In this document: positions 18,151-26,536 of the stretch, piece after piece | How positions within the stretch are numbered: the first letter of the stretch is position 1 | Layout of the letters: each line of letters opens with the position of its first letter | Assembly: GCA_965227905.1 (NCBI GenBank) | Contig: OZ245780.1 | Location: 4,340,001 to 4,404,000 of the forward strand | Length of the DNA: 64,000 nucleotides | From: CBDDHT01 sp965227905 | Lineage (GTDB): Bacteria; Pseudomonadota; Alphaproteobacteria; Rhizobiales; Methyloligellaceae | Reading direction: 5' to 3' | Program-made: the position numbers and the translations under genes | The notes under the pieces: generated by a model | The model's database searches: none | Told to the model about the DNA's origin: nothing | The model's input: the letters and a program-made list of their open reading frames with translations, nothing else

Positions 18151-18819
18151 TCATGTCAAGGCATCCGAAGTCTGCATCAACCAAGCAGGGCTATTGCTTA
18201 CGAGCCGAATGAGCTCGCTTTGTCGGTTCGTTCCTGTCTTACAGAAAATGCGCTTTAGATAGCCGCGCGCCGTCCCCTCGGATATTTGATTCAGATGACT
18301 GGCTTCCTTCAGAGTTTTGCCATCTACGAGGACTTTCAATAGTCGCGCCTCTGCAAATGTCAGCCGGAAGAGGCGTGCTAGCAGGCTCTCCGATATACCG
18401 CGACGAAGCTTAAAGTCGCTTACATAAACAACCGCCAATGGCTGCGGATCTGACGTCTGATCGCCTAAATGAACGGTGCTTACGACCGCCGTGACAATAA
18501 CCAATAGAGGCGTGTCGCAACTTGCCCTCTCAATTGACATGGCTGCATTGCCGACCGGCCTCCCAGAATCTGCGTTCTCAATAGAGGATCTGATATGGTC
18601 GTGCAGGTTGCGTGTGGCGGTTGGGCGATTGCACAGCAGCACACCTCGGCGCGTACAGAGCCCATCGCCTTGCGCAGTGATCAAATTCGCGATCCGGTTT
18701 GAAAACCTGATCTGAGAGAGACCGTCACAAACCATGATGCCGATTGGCAAGTTCTCGAGCAACTCTACAGCAGGTATAGCCAGGGGATTCCAATTGTCGA
18801 TGTCGACTGGTTGATCCAT
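18151..18819 (-). CDS. LuxR-family transcriptional regulator with PAS-like N-terminus
   Basis: 222 residues. The N-terminal half (about 15-150) resembles a PAS sensor fold (ELLENLPIGIMVCDGLSQIR, FSNRIANLI). The C-terminus (about 160-220) is a LuxR-type helix-turn-helix (LTFAEARLLKVLVDGKTLKE, then SEGTARGYLKRIFCKTGTNR). There is no receiver domain. GAGG lies 7 bp before the ATG. The gene sits directly upstream of the RTX secretion operon on the same strand, with a 258-bp gap holding an inverted repeat, so it is the natural candidate regulator of that operon. The ligand is unknown. Confidence 0.85.
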   Translation of the reverse strand: MDQPVDIDNWNPLAIPAVELLENLPIGIMVCDGLSQIRFSNRIANLITAQGDGLCTRRGVLLCNRPTATRNLHDHIRSSIENADSGRPVGNAAMSIERASCDTPLLVIVTAVVSTVHLGDQTSDPQPLAVVYVSDFKLRRGISESLLARLFRLTFAEARLLKVLVDGKTLKEASHLNQISEGTARGYLKRIFCKTGTNRQSELIRLVSNSPAWLMQTSDALT

Positions 18820-18965
18820 GACCGTTCCTCGCTGCGATGCTGAGAGACCTAACAGCGCGCTTGGCCACCTGCTGTCGACATTCCGACAGCAAAGACAGTC
18901 GGCTCTAATGCCGATTACAGATTGCCATTCACATGAGTAGATTGGATCGGAAAAGGCAGTTCAGA

Positions 18966-19886
18966 TTATCGGTCACGAGACTGCGTCAGACGCGGATTGA
19001 GCGCATCGCGCAACCCGTCTCCGACCATGTTGATCGCCAGGATCAAGACCAGGAGCGCGATACTCGGCAAGATGGTGATCCACCACACGCCTGAGAGTAT
19101 GACATCGAAACCGGCACGTATGAGCGCGCCGAGAGAGGGCTGGGTTGCCGGCATCCCAAGTCCGAGAAACGACAGCGCGGCCTCGGCCATAATGGCGTTT
19201 GCAACCTGCACGGTCGCAATGATGAGCAGCGGAGAAGAGATGTTCGGGAGGATGTGCCGGCGCACGATATGGAATGGCGCCAAACCGAGCGCCTGCGCTG
19301 CGAGAACATAATCCTTGTTTCGCTCAGCCAGGACGCATCCGCGCACGGTCCGTGCAAAATGCGGCCATTCTGCCAAGCCGATGACCAGGATCAGCATCGG
19401 TACAGCCAGCACGCCGAATTGCTCAGCGCCAAACGACTTTTGAAACAGAGCCAGCGCGATGATTGCAACCATCAGCGTCGAGAGCGAAAGCTGGATGTCG
19501 GCAAGGCGCATGAGAAACGCATCGATGCGACCGCCCACATACCCCGCGAGCAGACCGAGCGAGATACCGAGGAGTGCCTGGATCGCGACGGCAGCCAGAC
19601 CGATCAGAAGTGAAATCCCGGTGCCATAGAGGATGGCACTAAGCATATCGCGTCCCTGCGTGTCGGTGCCGAGCAGAAAGCGTGTATCGCCTTCCACCTG
19701 CCAGACCGGTGGCAACTCGGAATCGAGAATGTCGATCGCACTTGGGTCGTAGGGATCGTAGGGCGCGATCAACGGCGCGGCCAGGCAAAGGCCCGTCAGT
19801 AGTCCAAGAAGCAGGAGTGCGACAAACGCAGCGCGATCCTTTCTGAAGCGCTGGAGGCCGTTGGCTCTCTGACTGAATGCGCTCAC
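18966..19886 (-). CDS. ABC transporter permease, DppC/OppC type
   Basis: Inner-membrane permease subunit of a peptide/nickel-type importer, about 306 residues. Near the N-terminus is FRKDRAAFVALLLLGLLTGL, followed by the DppC-type extracytoplasmic segment APYDPYDPSAIDI and FLLGTDTQGRDMLS. The EAA loop for the ATPase is AAQALGLAPFHIVRRHILPN. The start is GTG at 19886, whose GTGA overlaps the upstream permease stop by 4 bp. The open frame continues further upstream only as out-of-phase DppB sequence. It is the last gene of this unit; no ATPase follows. Confidence 0.92.
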   Translation of the reverse strand: MSAFSQRANGLQRFRKDRAAFVALLLLGLLTGLCLAAPLIAPYDPYDPSAIDILDSELPPVWQVEGDTRFLLGTDTQGRDMLSAILYGTGISLLIGLAAVAIQALLGISLGLLAGYVGGRIDAFLMRLADIQLSLSTLMVAIIALALFQKSFGAEQFGVLAVPMLILVIGLAEWPHFARTVRGCVLAERNKDYVLAAQALGLAPFHIVRRHILPNISSPLLIIATVQVANAIMAEAALSFLGLGMPATQPSLGALIRAGFDVILSGVWWITILPSIALLVLILAINMVGDGLRDALNPRLTQSRDR

Positions 19887-20884
19887 CGGGATCCGCCCTT
19901 CTGAAGACTGACCCGCGGATCGACGAGAACGTAGAGCAGATCGACGATCGTGTTGACGACAACGAAGATGAGACCAACGACCATGATGTAGGCGATGATC
20001 AGCGGCACATCTGCACGCGTTACAGCCTCCAAAAAAAGAAACCCCATACCGGGCCACTGAAACACGGTTTCCGTCAGGATCGTGTAGGCCAGCAGCGTTC
20101 CAATCTGAAGGCCGCCTAGCGTGATGATGGGAACGGCGGCATTTCGCAACGCATGAGCAATCCATACGGCGCGGCCCGATAAGCCTTTCGCCCAAGCTGT
20201 GCGAACAAAGTCCTGCCCGAGTACATCGAGCATCTCACCGCGAATAAGGCGGATAAAGAGCGGCAGCATGATCGATGCGAGCGTAATTGCCGGCAACACG
20301 AGATGTTTCAGACCATCGAGCGTCAGCAGTCCGCTCTTCCAACCGCCGATTGCGAGTGTTTCGCCACGTCCGAAGGATGGAAGCCAGCCGAGCTCAACAG
20401 AAAAGACCGTGATGGCCAGAATTCCGGTCAGAAAGACCGGCACGGAAAGCCCGAAAAGACTGAACGCCAGGATAAGGCGTGCGGCAAGGCTGCGTGGCCT
20501 TATGGCGCAATAAAGCCCTAAGGGGAGCGACAGGAACGCTACGATCAAGGAAGCGGCGAGAACAAGTTCGAATGTCGCCGGAAATTTGGCCGCGATGACC
20601 TCCAGCGCAGGCTTTTTAAAGAAATAGGACGTCCCGAGATCGCCTTGTACGGCGCCGCGTAGAAACCGCCCATATTGGACCACAAAAGGATCGTCGAGAC
20701 CGAGATCACGGCGCAATTCTGCGCGGTCTGCCTCAGATACCTGCTCCCCGACGAGCTCGCGCAGCGGATCCCCAAGACTATCCTTTACCGCAAAGCCAAT
20801 GAACGAGATGGCCAGCATGACCATCATCGCCTGTATCAGACGTCTTGCCAGGAAGTTCAGCGCACCAATTATTCTGCCCCCCAA
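19883..20884 (-). CDS. ABC transporter permease, DppB/OppB type
   Basis: About 333 residues, the partner permease of the DppC-like subunit. The N-terminal RRLIQAMMVMLAISFIGFAV is typical of DppB, as is the DLGLDDPFVVQYGRFLRGAV segment. The EAA loop reads VRTAWAKGLSGRAVWIAHAL, and the C-terminus has LVDPRVSLQ. The start is uncertain: the only suitably placed codon is TTG at 20884 with a weak GGAAA site, because internal ATGs would remove part of the first membrane helix. The solute-binding gene lies 635 bp upstream on the same strand, separated by a short plus-strand gene and a palindromic repeat. Confidence 0.88.
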   Translation of the reverse strand: MGGRIIGALNFLARRLIQAMMVMLAISFIGFAVKDSLGDPLRELVGEQVSEADRAELRRDLGLDDPFVVQYGRFLRGAVQGDLGTSYFFKKPALEVIAAKFPATFELVLAASLIVAFLSLPLGLYCAIRPRSLAARLILAFSLFGLSVPVFLTGILAITVFSVELGWLPSFGRGETLAIGGWKSGLLTLDGLKHLVLPAITLASIMLPLFIRLIRGEMLDVLGQDFVRTAWAKGLSGRAVWIAHALRNAAVPIITLGGLQIGTLLAYTILTETVFQWPGMGFLFLEAVTRADVPLIIAYIMVVGLIFVVVNTIVDLLYVLVDPRVSLQKGGSR

Positions 20885-21095
20885 ATGGCGGTTTTCCAGG
20901 CTGTTTGACGTCTACGATGGTTAATCGTCAGAGTCGTTTGGACCTTATGCCAAGCTCGTGCCGCTGCGGCTAGGTTTTCACGTGACGTCAAGACTCTGTG
21001 AGGTCGATTGATACGACAGTTTTATGACCCATTTGAACAGTCATGAACGCCGATTGGGAGGTCGGCAAACTAGGTAATCCAAGGTAGAGACAAAA

Positions 21096-21320
21096 ATGCG
21101 TACGCTCTTTATACCGGCAGCCTTCCTAACGGCCTTTTCCGCGCTGTTGCTGTCGCTTAGCTGGACTGCCACACAGGCCATCCAGCAGGCCGATTCTCCT
21201 ATCGGTATTAACGTAATGCAGACAATCGCGGGGCCCTGGCACGACTGGCAGGCTCCGCAAATCCAGAGCCGTGAAAGCGAGCATGTGGATGAAGTCGGCT
21301 TCGGCTATATCGACGAATAA
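21096..21320 (+). CDS. Small predicted exported protein, unknown function
   Basis: 74 residues. An N-terminal hydrophobic segment (FIPAAFLTAFSALLLSLSWT) is consistent with a signal peptide or membrane anchor and is followed by a polar tail. AAGGTAGAG lies just upstream of the ATG. It stands alone between two minus-strand transporter genes. I do not recognise the family. The combination of ribosome site and signal-like start argues it is real, but there is no homology evidence. Confidence 0.5.
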   Translation: MRTLFIPAAFLTAFSALLLSLSWTATQAIQQADSPIGINVMQTIAGPWHDWQAPQIQSRESEHVDEVGFGYIDE

Positions 21321-21398
21321 CACGCATTACCGGCGACGCCGACATTGAATGGGCGGCGTCTCCGACGCTAAACCGTCGATCCACATAAAAGACGACGT

Positions 21399-21473
21399 CC
21401 CGGACTTGACCCGGGACCCAGGGCCTCAGAGTCAGACTCGCTTGTGGCCCTGGGCCCCGGATCAAGTCCGGGG
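21399..21473. repeat. Alphaproteobacterial-type intergenic palindromic repeat
   Basis: A 27-nt arm at 21399-21425 (starting CCCGGACTTGACCC) pairs with 21446-21472 (ending ATCAAGTCCGGG) with two mismatches and a loop of about 20 nt. The sequence type, with CCGGACTTGACCCGGG and GATCAAGTCCGGGG, resembles dispersed palindromes common between genes in Alphaproteobacteria. I noticed no second copy in the window. It may also stop transcription between the two converging genes. Confidence 0.75.
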
Positions 21474-21519
21474 CATATTTCCTTGGGCGACAAACACGTA
21501 TCGGCATTGAAACCCGAAA

Positions 21520-23070
21520 CTATTCAATCACCAGATCCCCGAGGAACGGAAAGTTCATTACGTTGACGACGGGTTCGATCTTGACGTTTTTGCGTGCTGC
21601 CCAGGCGAGATGCTGCCAGTGAAGCGGCACAAAAGCGGCATCGTCATACAAGATCTGCTCCACGCGTCTGAGGATTTCGCCACGGGCCGCCATGTCCGTA
21701 AGAGAGCGACTCTGCGCGATGAGCTGGTCGACAACGGTGTTGGAATAGTTCCCCGAATTGTACTGACCAAGCCCGGTTTCCTTGTCCGGGGTTACAACAA
21801 GGAATTCTGAGAAATTGGCTGAGTCTTCGGTATCCGAATGCCAGCCGATCATCATGATATCGGCCGCCCGCTCGTCGAATTTTGGCCAGTATTGCGCCTT
21901 CGGCATTGTCTTCAAATCGACCTTGATCCTGATCTTCGCCAGCATTGAAGTCACGGCTTCAGCGATCTTCTGGTCGTTCACATAGCGATTGTTCGGCGCC
22001 ATCATCGTCACCGAAAATCCCTGTTCGTATCCTGCCTCCTTCATTAGCTTGCGGGCGAGCCTGACATCGTAGCGGGGTGTCAATTTGGGGTGGTGTCCGG
22101 AATATCCAGGCGGGCTTTGTTGTCCCGCAGCCGTGGCAAATCCCCGCATGATCTTCTTGGCAATGCCCGCATTGTTGATCGCGAGGACAACCGCCTGACG
22201 CACTCTGGGGTCCTTGAATGCGGCAACTCGTTTCTGGTTGAGCTGCAATGTGATGACACGTGTGCCCACCATCGTAACCAAATCGATCTCGGAATTTGCG
22301 CGCAGCCTGGCAAGGTCTGCCGGCGGTACCGGGGCGATGAAATCGACCCCGCCCGAGATCAGGGCCGCAATCCGGGTGGGGCCTTCTTTGATCGGGGTGA
22401 AGATGATTTCCGACACATTGCCGGGAGACGATCGATCCCAATAGTCGACAGCTCGCTTGAAGTGAATGCGAACCCCCTGCTCGCGTTCCGCAACAATAAA
22501 CGGCCCCGTCCCCGATGCATTGGTCGAAGCGAATGTTGCGCCATGCTTTTTGAGTTCGCCTTTGGGTTTTCCACGTGCATCCGTCCCGGAATAGAAGACA
22601 GAATCCATCGGAAAAATGTAGGTCGCGAGGTTGAGGAGCAACGGATGAGGCTTGTCGGTCGTAAAGTCGACCGTGTGTTCATCGATGGCCTTTGCACCGG
22701 TAAAAGACGCAAACAGCCCCTTGAAATCAGGGCTCGCTTTTAAGCGATCGAATGTCCAAACGACATCCTTTGCCGTAAAAAGGTTGCCCGAATGAAAACG
22801 CACATTGCGCCTGAGATAAAAGCGCATCGTCGTATCGGTCACGCGCTCCCAGCGCTCCGCAAGGCGTGGCTCAAACGTAAAGTCTTTTCGCCAGCGGACA
22901 AGCGGATCGAACACCATATGAGAGAACTGCAACGTGCCGCCGGAAAGCTGCTCATGCGGGTCAAGCGATACGGGATCGGCGTCATAAGCCATCCGTAAGG
23001 TCTTGGCTTCGAGGACTGGCGACGCCATAAGAAGCCAAGCTATGGCAAGACACGACAAAAGTTGCTTCAT
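21520..23070 (-). CDS. ABC transporter solute-binding protein, family 5 (peptide/nickel type)
   Basis: 516-residue periplasmic receptor. A signal peptide (MKQLLSCLAIAWLLMASPVL, cleaved after EA) precedes the mature sequence. Family 5 features include YDADPVSLDPHEQLSGGTLQ, FEPRLAERWERVTDTTMRFY, NASGTGPFIV and DPRVRQAVVLAINN. ATG 23070 has GGAGGA 5-6 bp upstream. It presumably delivers a peptide-like or other substrate to the DppB/DppC permeases downstream. No matching ATPase gene is in the window, so the importer would need ATPases from elsewhere. It is divergent from bioD. Confidence 0.92.
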   Translation of the reverse strand: MKQLLSCLAIAWLLMASPVLEAKTLRMAYDADPVSLDPHEQLSGGTLQFSHMVFDPLVRWRKDFTFEPRLAERWERVTDTTMRFYLRRNVRFHSGNLFTAKDVVWTFDRLKASPDFKGLFASFTGAKAIDEHTVDFTTDKPHPLLLNLATYIFPMDSVFYSGTDARGKPKGELKKHGATFASTNASGTGPFIVAEREQGVRIHFKRAVDYWDRSSPGNVSEIIFTPIKEGPTRIAALISGGVDFIAPVPPADLARLRANSEIDLVTMVGTRVITLQLNQKRVAAFKDPRVRQAVVLAINNAGIAKKIMRGFATAAGQQSPPGYSGHHPKLTPRYDVRLARKLMKEAGYEQGFSVTMMAPNNRYVNDQKIAEAVTSMLAKIRIKVDLKTMPKAQYWPKFDERAADIMMIGWHSDTEDSANFSEFLVVTPDKETGLGQYNSGNYSNTVVDQLIAQSRSLTDMAARGEILRRVEQILYDDAAFVPLHWQHLAWAARKNVKIEPVVNVMNFPFLGDLVIE

Positions 23071-23189
23071 CAATTTCCTCCGGCCGGGCGGTCACAAAGC
23101 AAGATCGGACTGTAGTGCCAATGCATGTCAGCCGTTCCCGTCCACAATGGGGCAATCAGGGTCATGAACGCACAAATGGCACAGGCGCA

Positions 23190-23795
23190 ATGAAATACTT
23201 CATCGCCGGAACCGATACCGACGTCGGCAAGACCGTTGCCTCTACATGGGCAATGCTGCAACTGGATGCCACCTATTGGAAGCCTATACAGGCCGGTTTG
23301 GAAGATGAGACCGATGAAGAGGCCGTAAAGCGTCTGACCGGCGCTTCCGCCGACCGATTCCTGCCCTCGGCTTACCGGTTGCCGGAGCCCTTCTCGCCTC
23401 ATGAGTCGGCGAAACGGGCGGGCGTCACGATTGAAAACGACCAGCTGGCCCTTCCAGACCATGCCGGCCCACTGATTGTCGAGGGCGCCGGCGGATTGAT
23501 GGTGCCACTCAATGCAGACACCCTGATCATCGATCTCATCTCCTTGCTGGACCTGCCGGTCATTCTGGTTTGCCGATCGACACTCGGCACCATCAACCAC
23601 ACGCTCCTGTCGCTCGAGGCACTTCGTCGGCGTGACATCACAATCGCCGGAGCCATTCTCAATGGGCCGCCATCCCCGCACAACCGCGAGGCAATCGAAA
23701 GCTACGGCAAAATCCCAATAATCGCAGAATTGCCGCAGCTCGATCCATTGACTGGCGAAGCCCTATTGCGCATCAAGCCTGAGATCGACCTATAG
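23190..23795 (+). CDS. bioD: Dethiobiotin synthase
   Basis: ATP-dependent carboxylation and ring closure of 7,8-diaminopelargonate to dethiobiotin, the penultimate biotin step; cytosolic. 201 residues. The P-loop is AGTDTDVGKT at residues 5-14, YWKPIQAG carries the second conserved Lys, and VEGAGGLMVPL is the Mg/ATP motif. The chosen ATG gives a normal N-terminus. A ten-codon frame starting at 23164 ends with its TGA overlapping the bioD ATG, which may couple translation. bioA follows after 19 bp. Confidence 0.93.
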   Translation: MKYFIAGTDTDVGKTVASTWAMLQLDATYWKPIQAGLEDETDEEAVKRLTGASADRFLPSAYRLPEPFSPHESAKRAGVTIENDQLALPDHAGPLIVEGAGGLMVPLNADTLIIDLISLLDLPVILVCRSTLGTINHTLLSLEALRRRDITIAGAILNGPPSPHNREAIESYGKIPIIAELPQLDPLTGEALLRIKPEIDL

Positions 23796-23814
23796 CAACA
23801 TACGAGCAGAACCC

Positions 23815-25122
23815 TTGAGCGATATCCTCGCGGCCGACCGACGTCATATCTGGCATCCCTACACGCAGCACGCCACGGAAGCGGAACCAATCGTGGTCGA
23901 TCGCGCCAAGGGCGCATCGCTCTTTACTGAAGACGGCTCGGAGATCCTCGATCTCATTGCGTCCTGGTGGACCTGTGTCCACGGACACGCTCACCCTGAA
24001 ATCAACAGAGCACTATCCGAGCAGGCCGACCGAATGGAGCACGTCATGTTCGGCGGCTTCACCCACAAGCCTGCAGCAAACCTCTCCGCGGAACTCGCCC
24101 GCCTTCTGCCGGGCGATCTCGACCGCGTGTTCTACTCCGACAATGGCTCGACGGCCGTCGAGGTCGCGTTGAAGATTGCCTATCAGTATTGGCGCAACAT
24201 CGGAGAAGATAATCGCACCCACTTTCTCGCGCTGGACGGCGCCTACCACGGCGATACGCTCGGTGCGATGTCAGTCGGACGCGGTTGCGACTTCTTCCCG
24301 CTCTTCGAAGGTCTGATGTGCCCGGTCGAGGCGATCCCGTATGCGGATACCTGGGAAGGCGACACCGAAACAGACGCGCGCGAGCAGGCAGCGCTTGCGA
24401 AACTCGACGCCATGCTCGCCGATCAGGGAGCAAACGCGGCCGCACTGATTGTCGAACCGCTGATGCAAGGCGCCGTCGGCATGCGGCTTTGCCGCCCGTC
24501 TTTCCTTCGTGCTGTCGTGGAGAAAGCGCGAGCCTACGGCATTCTCATTATCTTCGATGAAGTCGCGACAGGGTTCGGGCGCACCGGCACCCTTTTCGCC
24601 TTAGAGCAGGTTGGCGTCGTCCCTGATCTTGTCTGCCTGTCGAAAGGCCTAACATCCGGCTACCTGCCTCTCTCGGCAACCGTGGCAAGAACAATGCTCT
24701 TCGAGACATTCATGGGAGAAACGTTCGAAAAGGCCCTGCCCCACGGACACACATTCACGGCCAATCCATTGGCCTGCGCCGTCGCCTTACGGTCGATCGA
24801 ATTATTTGAGGAAGAGGCAACGCTTGAACGTGTCGCGCAGATATCCGCTCGGCATCAGGAACAACTTCCAATACTCGCCGATCATCCGAGAGCCGCACGT
24901 CCGCGGGCACTCGGAACCTTGCTCGCATTCGACCTTGTCGATGGAGGCGATGGCTATAAATCCGACGCCAGTCTGGCACTGCGCGACTGGTACATCGACA
25001 ATGGATTCAACATCCGTCCTCTCGGCCCGGCGGTCTATCTGATGCCGCCTTTCTGCATCACGGATGAAGAACTCGATCGCGCCTATGCCGGTCTCATCGA
25101 AGGGCTGGATCAGCTGGATTGA
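23815..25122 (+). CDS. bioA: Adenosylmethionine-8-amino-7-oxononanoate aminotransferase
   Basis: PLP enzyme that transfers the amino group of S-adenosylmethionine to KAPA, giving 7,8-diaminopelargonate. 435 residues, class III aminotransferase. It has the BioA start motif HIWHPYTQH, the cofactor motif SDNGSTAVEVALK, FDEVATGFGRTG, and the Schiff-base Lys at 277 in CLSKGLTSGYLPL. The initiation codon appears to be TTG at 23815, since no ATG or GTG lies between the bioD stop and the conserved N-terminus. It is co-directional with bioD and converges on bioC with a 20-bp gap. Confidence 0.95.
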   Translation: MSDILAADRRHIWHPYTQHATEAEPIVVDRAKGASLFTEDGSEILDLIASWWTCVHGHAHPEINRALSEQADRMEHVMFGGFTHKPAANLSAELARLLPGDLDRVFYSDNGSTAVEVALKIAYQYWRNIGEDNRTHFLALDGAYHGDTLGAMSVGRGCDFFPLFEGLMCPVEAIPYADTWEGDTETDAREQAALAKLDAMLADQGANAAALIVEPLMQGAVGMRLCRPSFLRAVVEKARAYGILIIFDEVATGFGRTGTLFALEQVGVVPDLVCLSKGLTSGYLPLSATVARTMLFETFMGETFEKALPHGHTFTANPLACAVALRSIELFEEEATLERVAQISARHQEQLPILADHPRAARPRALGTLLAFDLVDGGDGYKSDASLALRDWYIDNGFNIRPLGPAVYLMPPFCITDEELDRAYAGLIEGLDQLD

Positions 25123-25142
25123 GCGTGTCGTCGTTGCAGCAT

Positions 25143-25877
25143 CTATTGGGCGGACAGATGCCCATAGACCAGATGCCAAGTCACCTGGCCGCCGTGGAGT
25201 CGATCCAGATCGCGGACGGCTGCCCGCAGCGACCCGGCTGACAGCGGACGATAACCATCGCGCGGCGTTGCAGCGCCTATGGACTTCATCAGACGCAGGA
25301 ACTCGAGCCCACTGTCGAGATCGAGCTTTTTGCGCTCTTCTTCGATAATCCCCGGCAGTGCATCGGGCACAACGATACCATCGGGCTGACCGCGTGCGGC
25401 GAGGACCGAACGCCACTCCGGAAAGCTCTCGGGCCCCAATGTTCCAAAGACAAGTTGACCTCCTGGTGCGAGCTGTCTTTGAAGGCGCTGCAAACCCGTT
25501 GAAGGATTGGCGAACCATTGCGGCGTCATGCTGGTCGCAATGAGATCATATTGCTGATCGGTCTCAGGCGCTTCTCCATCAAGGATTGCAAAACGAATAT
25601 TGTCGCGCTCAGCTTCACAAATGCTGGCGCGGCAGGTGTCAAGCATGGCACCGGCAATATCGGTAATGAGAAAGTCGCCATCCTGGTAAGTCTGCAGAAG
25701 GTGGTGTGTGAGGAATCCGGTCCCACACCCAACCTCCAAGACCCGCGGTGCACGAAGCTTCGGGAGATGCCGTGCCAGGCGTGCCGCCACATGAATCTGC
25801 AGATCTGCATGATTGGCATAATCCTTTGCCCTCGCCGCAAAGGCAGAGGCGACGCGCGATTTATGGATCGATAGCAT
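25143..25877 (-). CDS. bioC: Malonyl-ACP O-methyltransferase
   Basis: SAM-dependent methylation of malonyl-ACP, which disguises it as a primer for fatty-acid synthesis of the pimeloyl moiety. 244 residues. It shows the BioC N-terminal pattern IHKSRVASAFAARAKDYANH, the SAM motif VLEVGCGTGFLTHHLL, the acidic ITDIAGAML, and SMTPQWFANP as in BioC proteins. The ATG at 25877 lies inside the end of the upstream esterase gene (17-bp overlap). This coupling with a carboxylesterase is expected, because BioC needs a partner that later removes the methyl group. Confidence 0.9.
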   Translation of the reverse strand: MLSIHKSRVASAFAARAKDYANHADLQIHVAARLARHLPKLRAPRVLEVGCGTGFLTHHLLQTYQDGDFLITDIAGAMLDTCRASICEAERDNIRFAILDGEAPETDQQYDLIATSMTPQWFANPSTGLQRLQRQLAPGGQLVFGTLGPESFPEWRSVLAARGQPDGIVVPDALPGIIEEERKKLDLDSGLEFLRLMKSIGAATPRDGYRPLSAGSLRAAVRDLDRLHGGQVTWHLVYGHLSAQ

Positions 25878-26502
25878 CGAGAAACCGATTAATCTCGCCA
25901 AGGCACCATTCCGGTTCCGTCAGCGGCAGGGCATGCCCTCCAGCAGACGACATCTGAAGATCCCTTCCCTCCCAGACGGCCTTGCTCATGGCACTCGGCA
26001 CGATCGCATCGTCCTCGCTAGCAAGAGCCAGAAACGGGCAGTCCAGCGCCGCCATTTCTTCGCGCGCATCCCAGCTACCCAGCCAATCCAAGCCAGCCTT
26101 AAGGGTTGCCGGATCTGGTGATGAAGGCTCGATTGGCTTCTCAAGACCACAGGACTGCCAGAAAGCGCGCATCTGAGCCGGCGCATTGCGGTCGAGGCCG
26201 TCTTTCATTTTCGCAAGCGACTCCACATCACCATGCTCGTGAAAACGATCGAACCCACCGATGCTAATCAATCCACGCTTGTTCCGAGGACCATGCTTGA
26301 GCAGCCACAGTAGACCGAAGGAATGACCGACATAGACGGCATTCTCCGGCCATGAGCCGATGCCGTTGGGCCCGTCCCGGATAAAACCGAGATCGACCAA
26401 ACCATGCTCCAGGCCCGAGATCTGCTCGCGCATGGCTTGCCAGAGGCCGCCGTGAAATCCCCAACCGTGTACAAATATGAGATCCATGCTTCTTACCGTC
26501 AT
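25861..26502 (-). CDS. BioH-like pimeloyl-ACP methyl ester esterase (short alpha/beta hydrolase)
   Basis: 213-residue alpha/beta hydrolase. The oxyanion region is FVHGWGFHGGLW, the nucleophile Ser lies in VGHSFGLLW, the acid in LASEDDAIVP and the His in SAGGHALPL. Its position between bioF and bioC indicates the demethylation of pimeloyl-ACP methyl ester, the role of BioH and its non-homologous replacements. It is shorter than E. coli BioH (about 256 residues), with a reduced cap. I cannot assign it to a named subtype (BioG, BioK, BioJ). ATG 26502 is preceded by CAGGAAC, the same context as bioF. Confidence 0.8.
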   Translation of the reverse strand: MTVRSMDLIFVHGWGFHGGLWQAMREQISGLEHGLVDLGFIRDGPNGIGSWPENAVYVGHSFGLLWLLKHGPRNKRGLISIGGFDRFHEHGDVESLAKMKDGLDRNAPAQMRAFWQSCGLEKPIEPSSPDPATLKAGLDWLGSWDAREEMAALDCPFLALASEDDAIVPSAMSKAVWEGRDLQMSSAGGHALPLTEPEWCLGEINRFLDAIDP

Positions 26503-26536
26503 GTTCCTGTTGATCGACCGGCCATATGCCTAAACT

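Noticed and set aside
18966..20195. N-terminal extension of the DppC-type permease to 20195
   Set aside because: The extra residues are out-of-phase DppB sequence; the GTG at 19886 overlapping the DppB stop is the natural start.
22090..22743. 217-codon plus-strand frame opposite the solute-binding protein
   Set aside because: Antisense to a clear family 5 binding protein; Arg-, His- and Cys-rich composition typical of a shadow frame.
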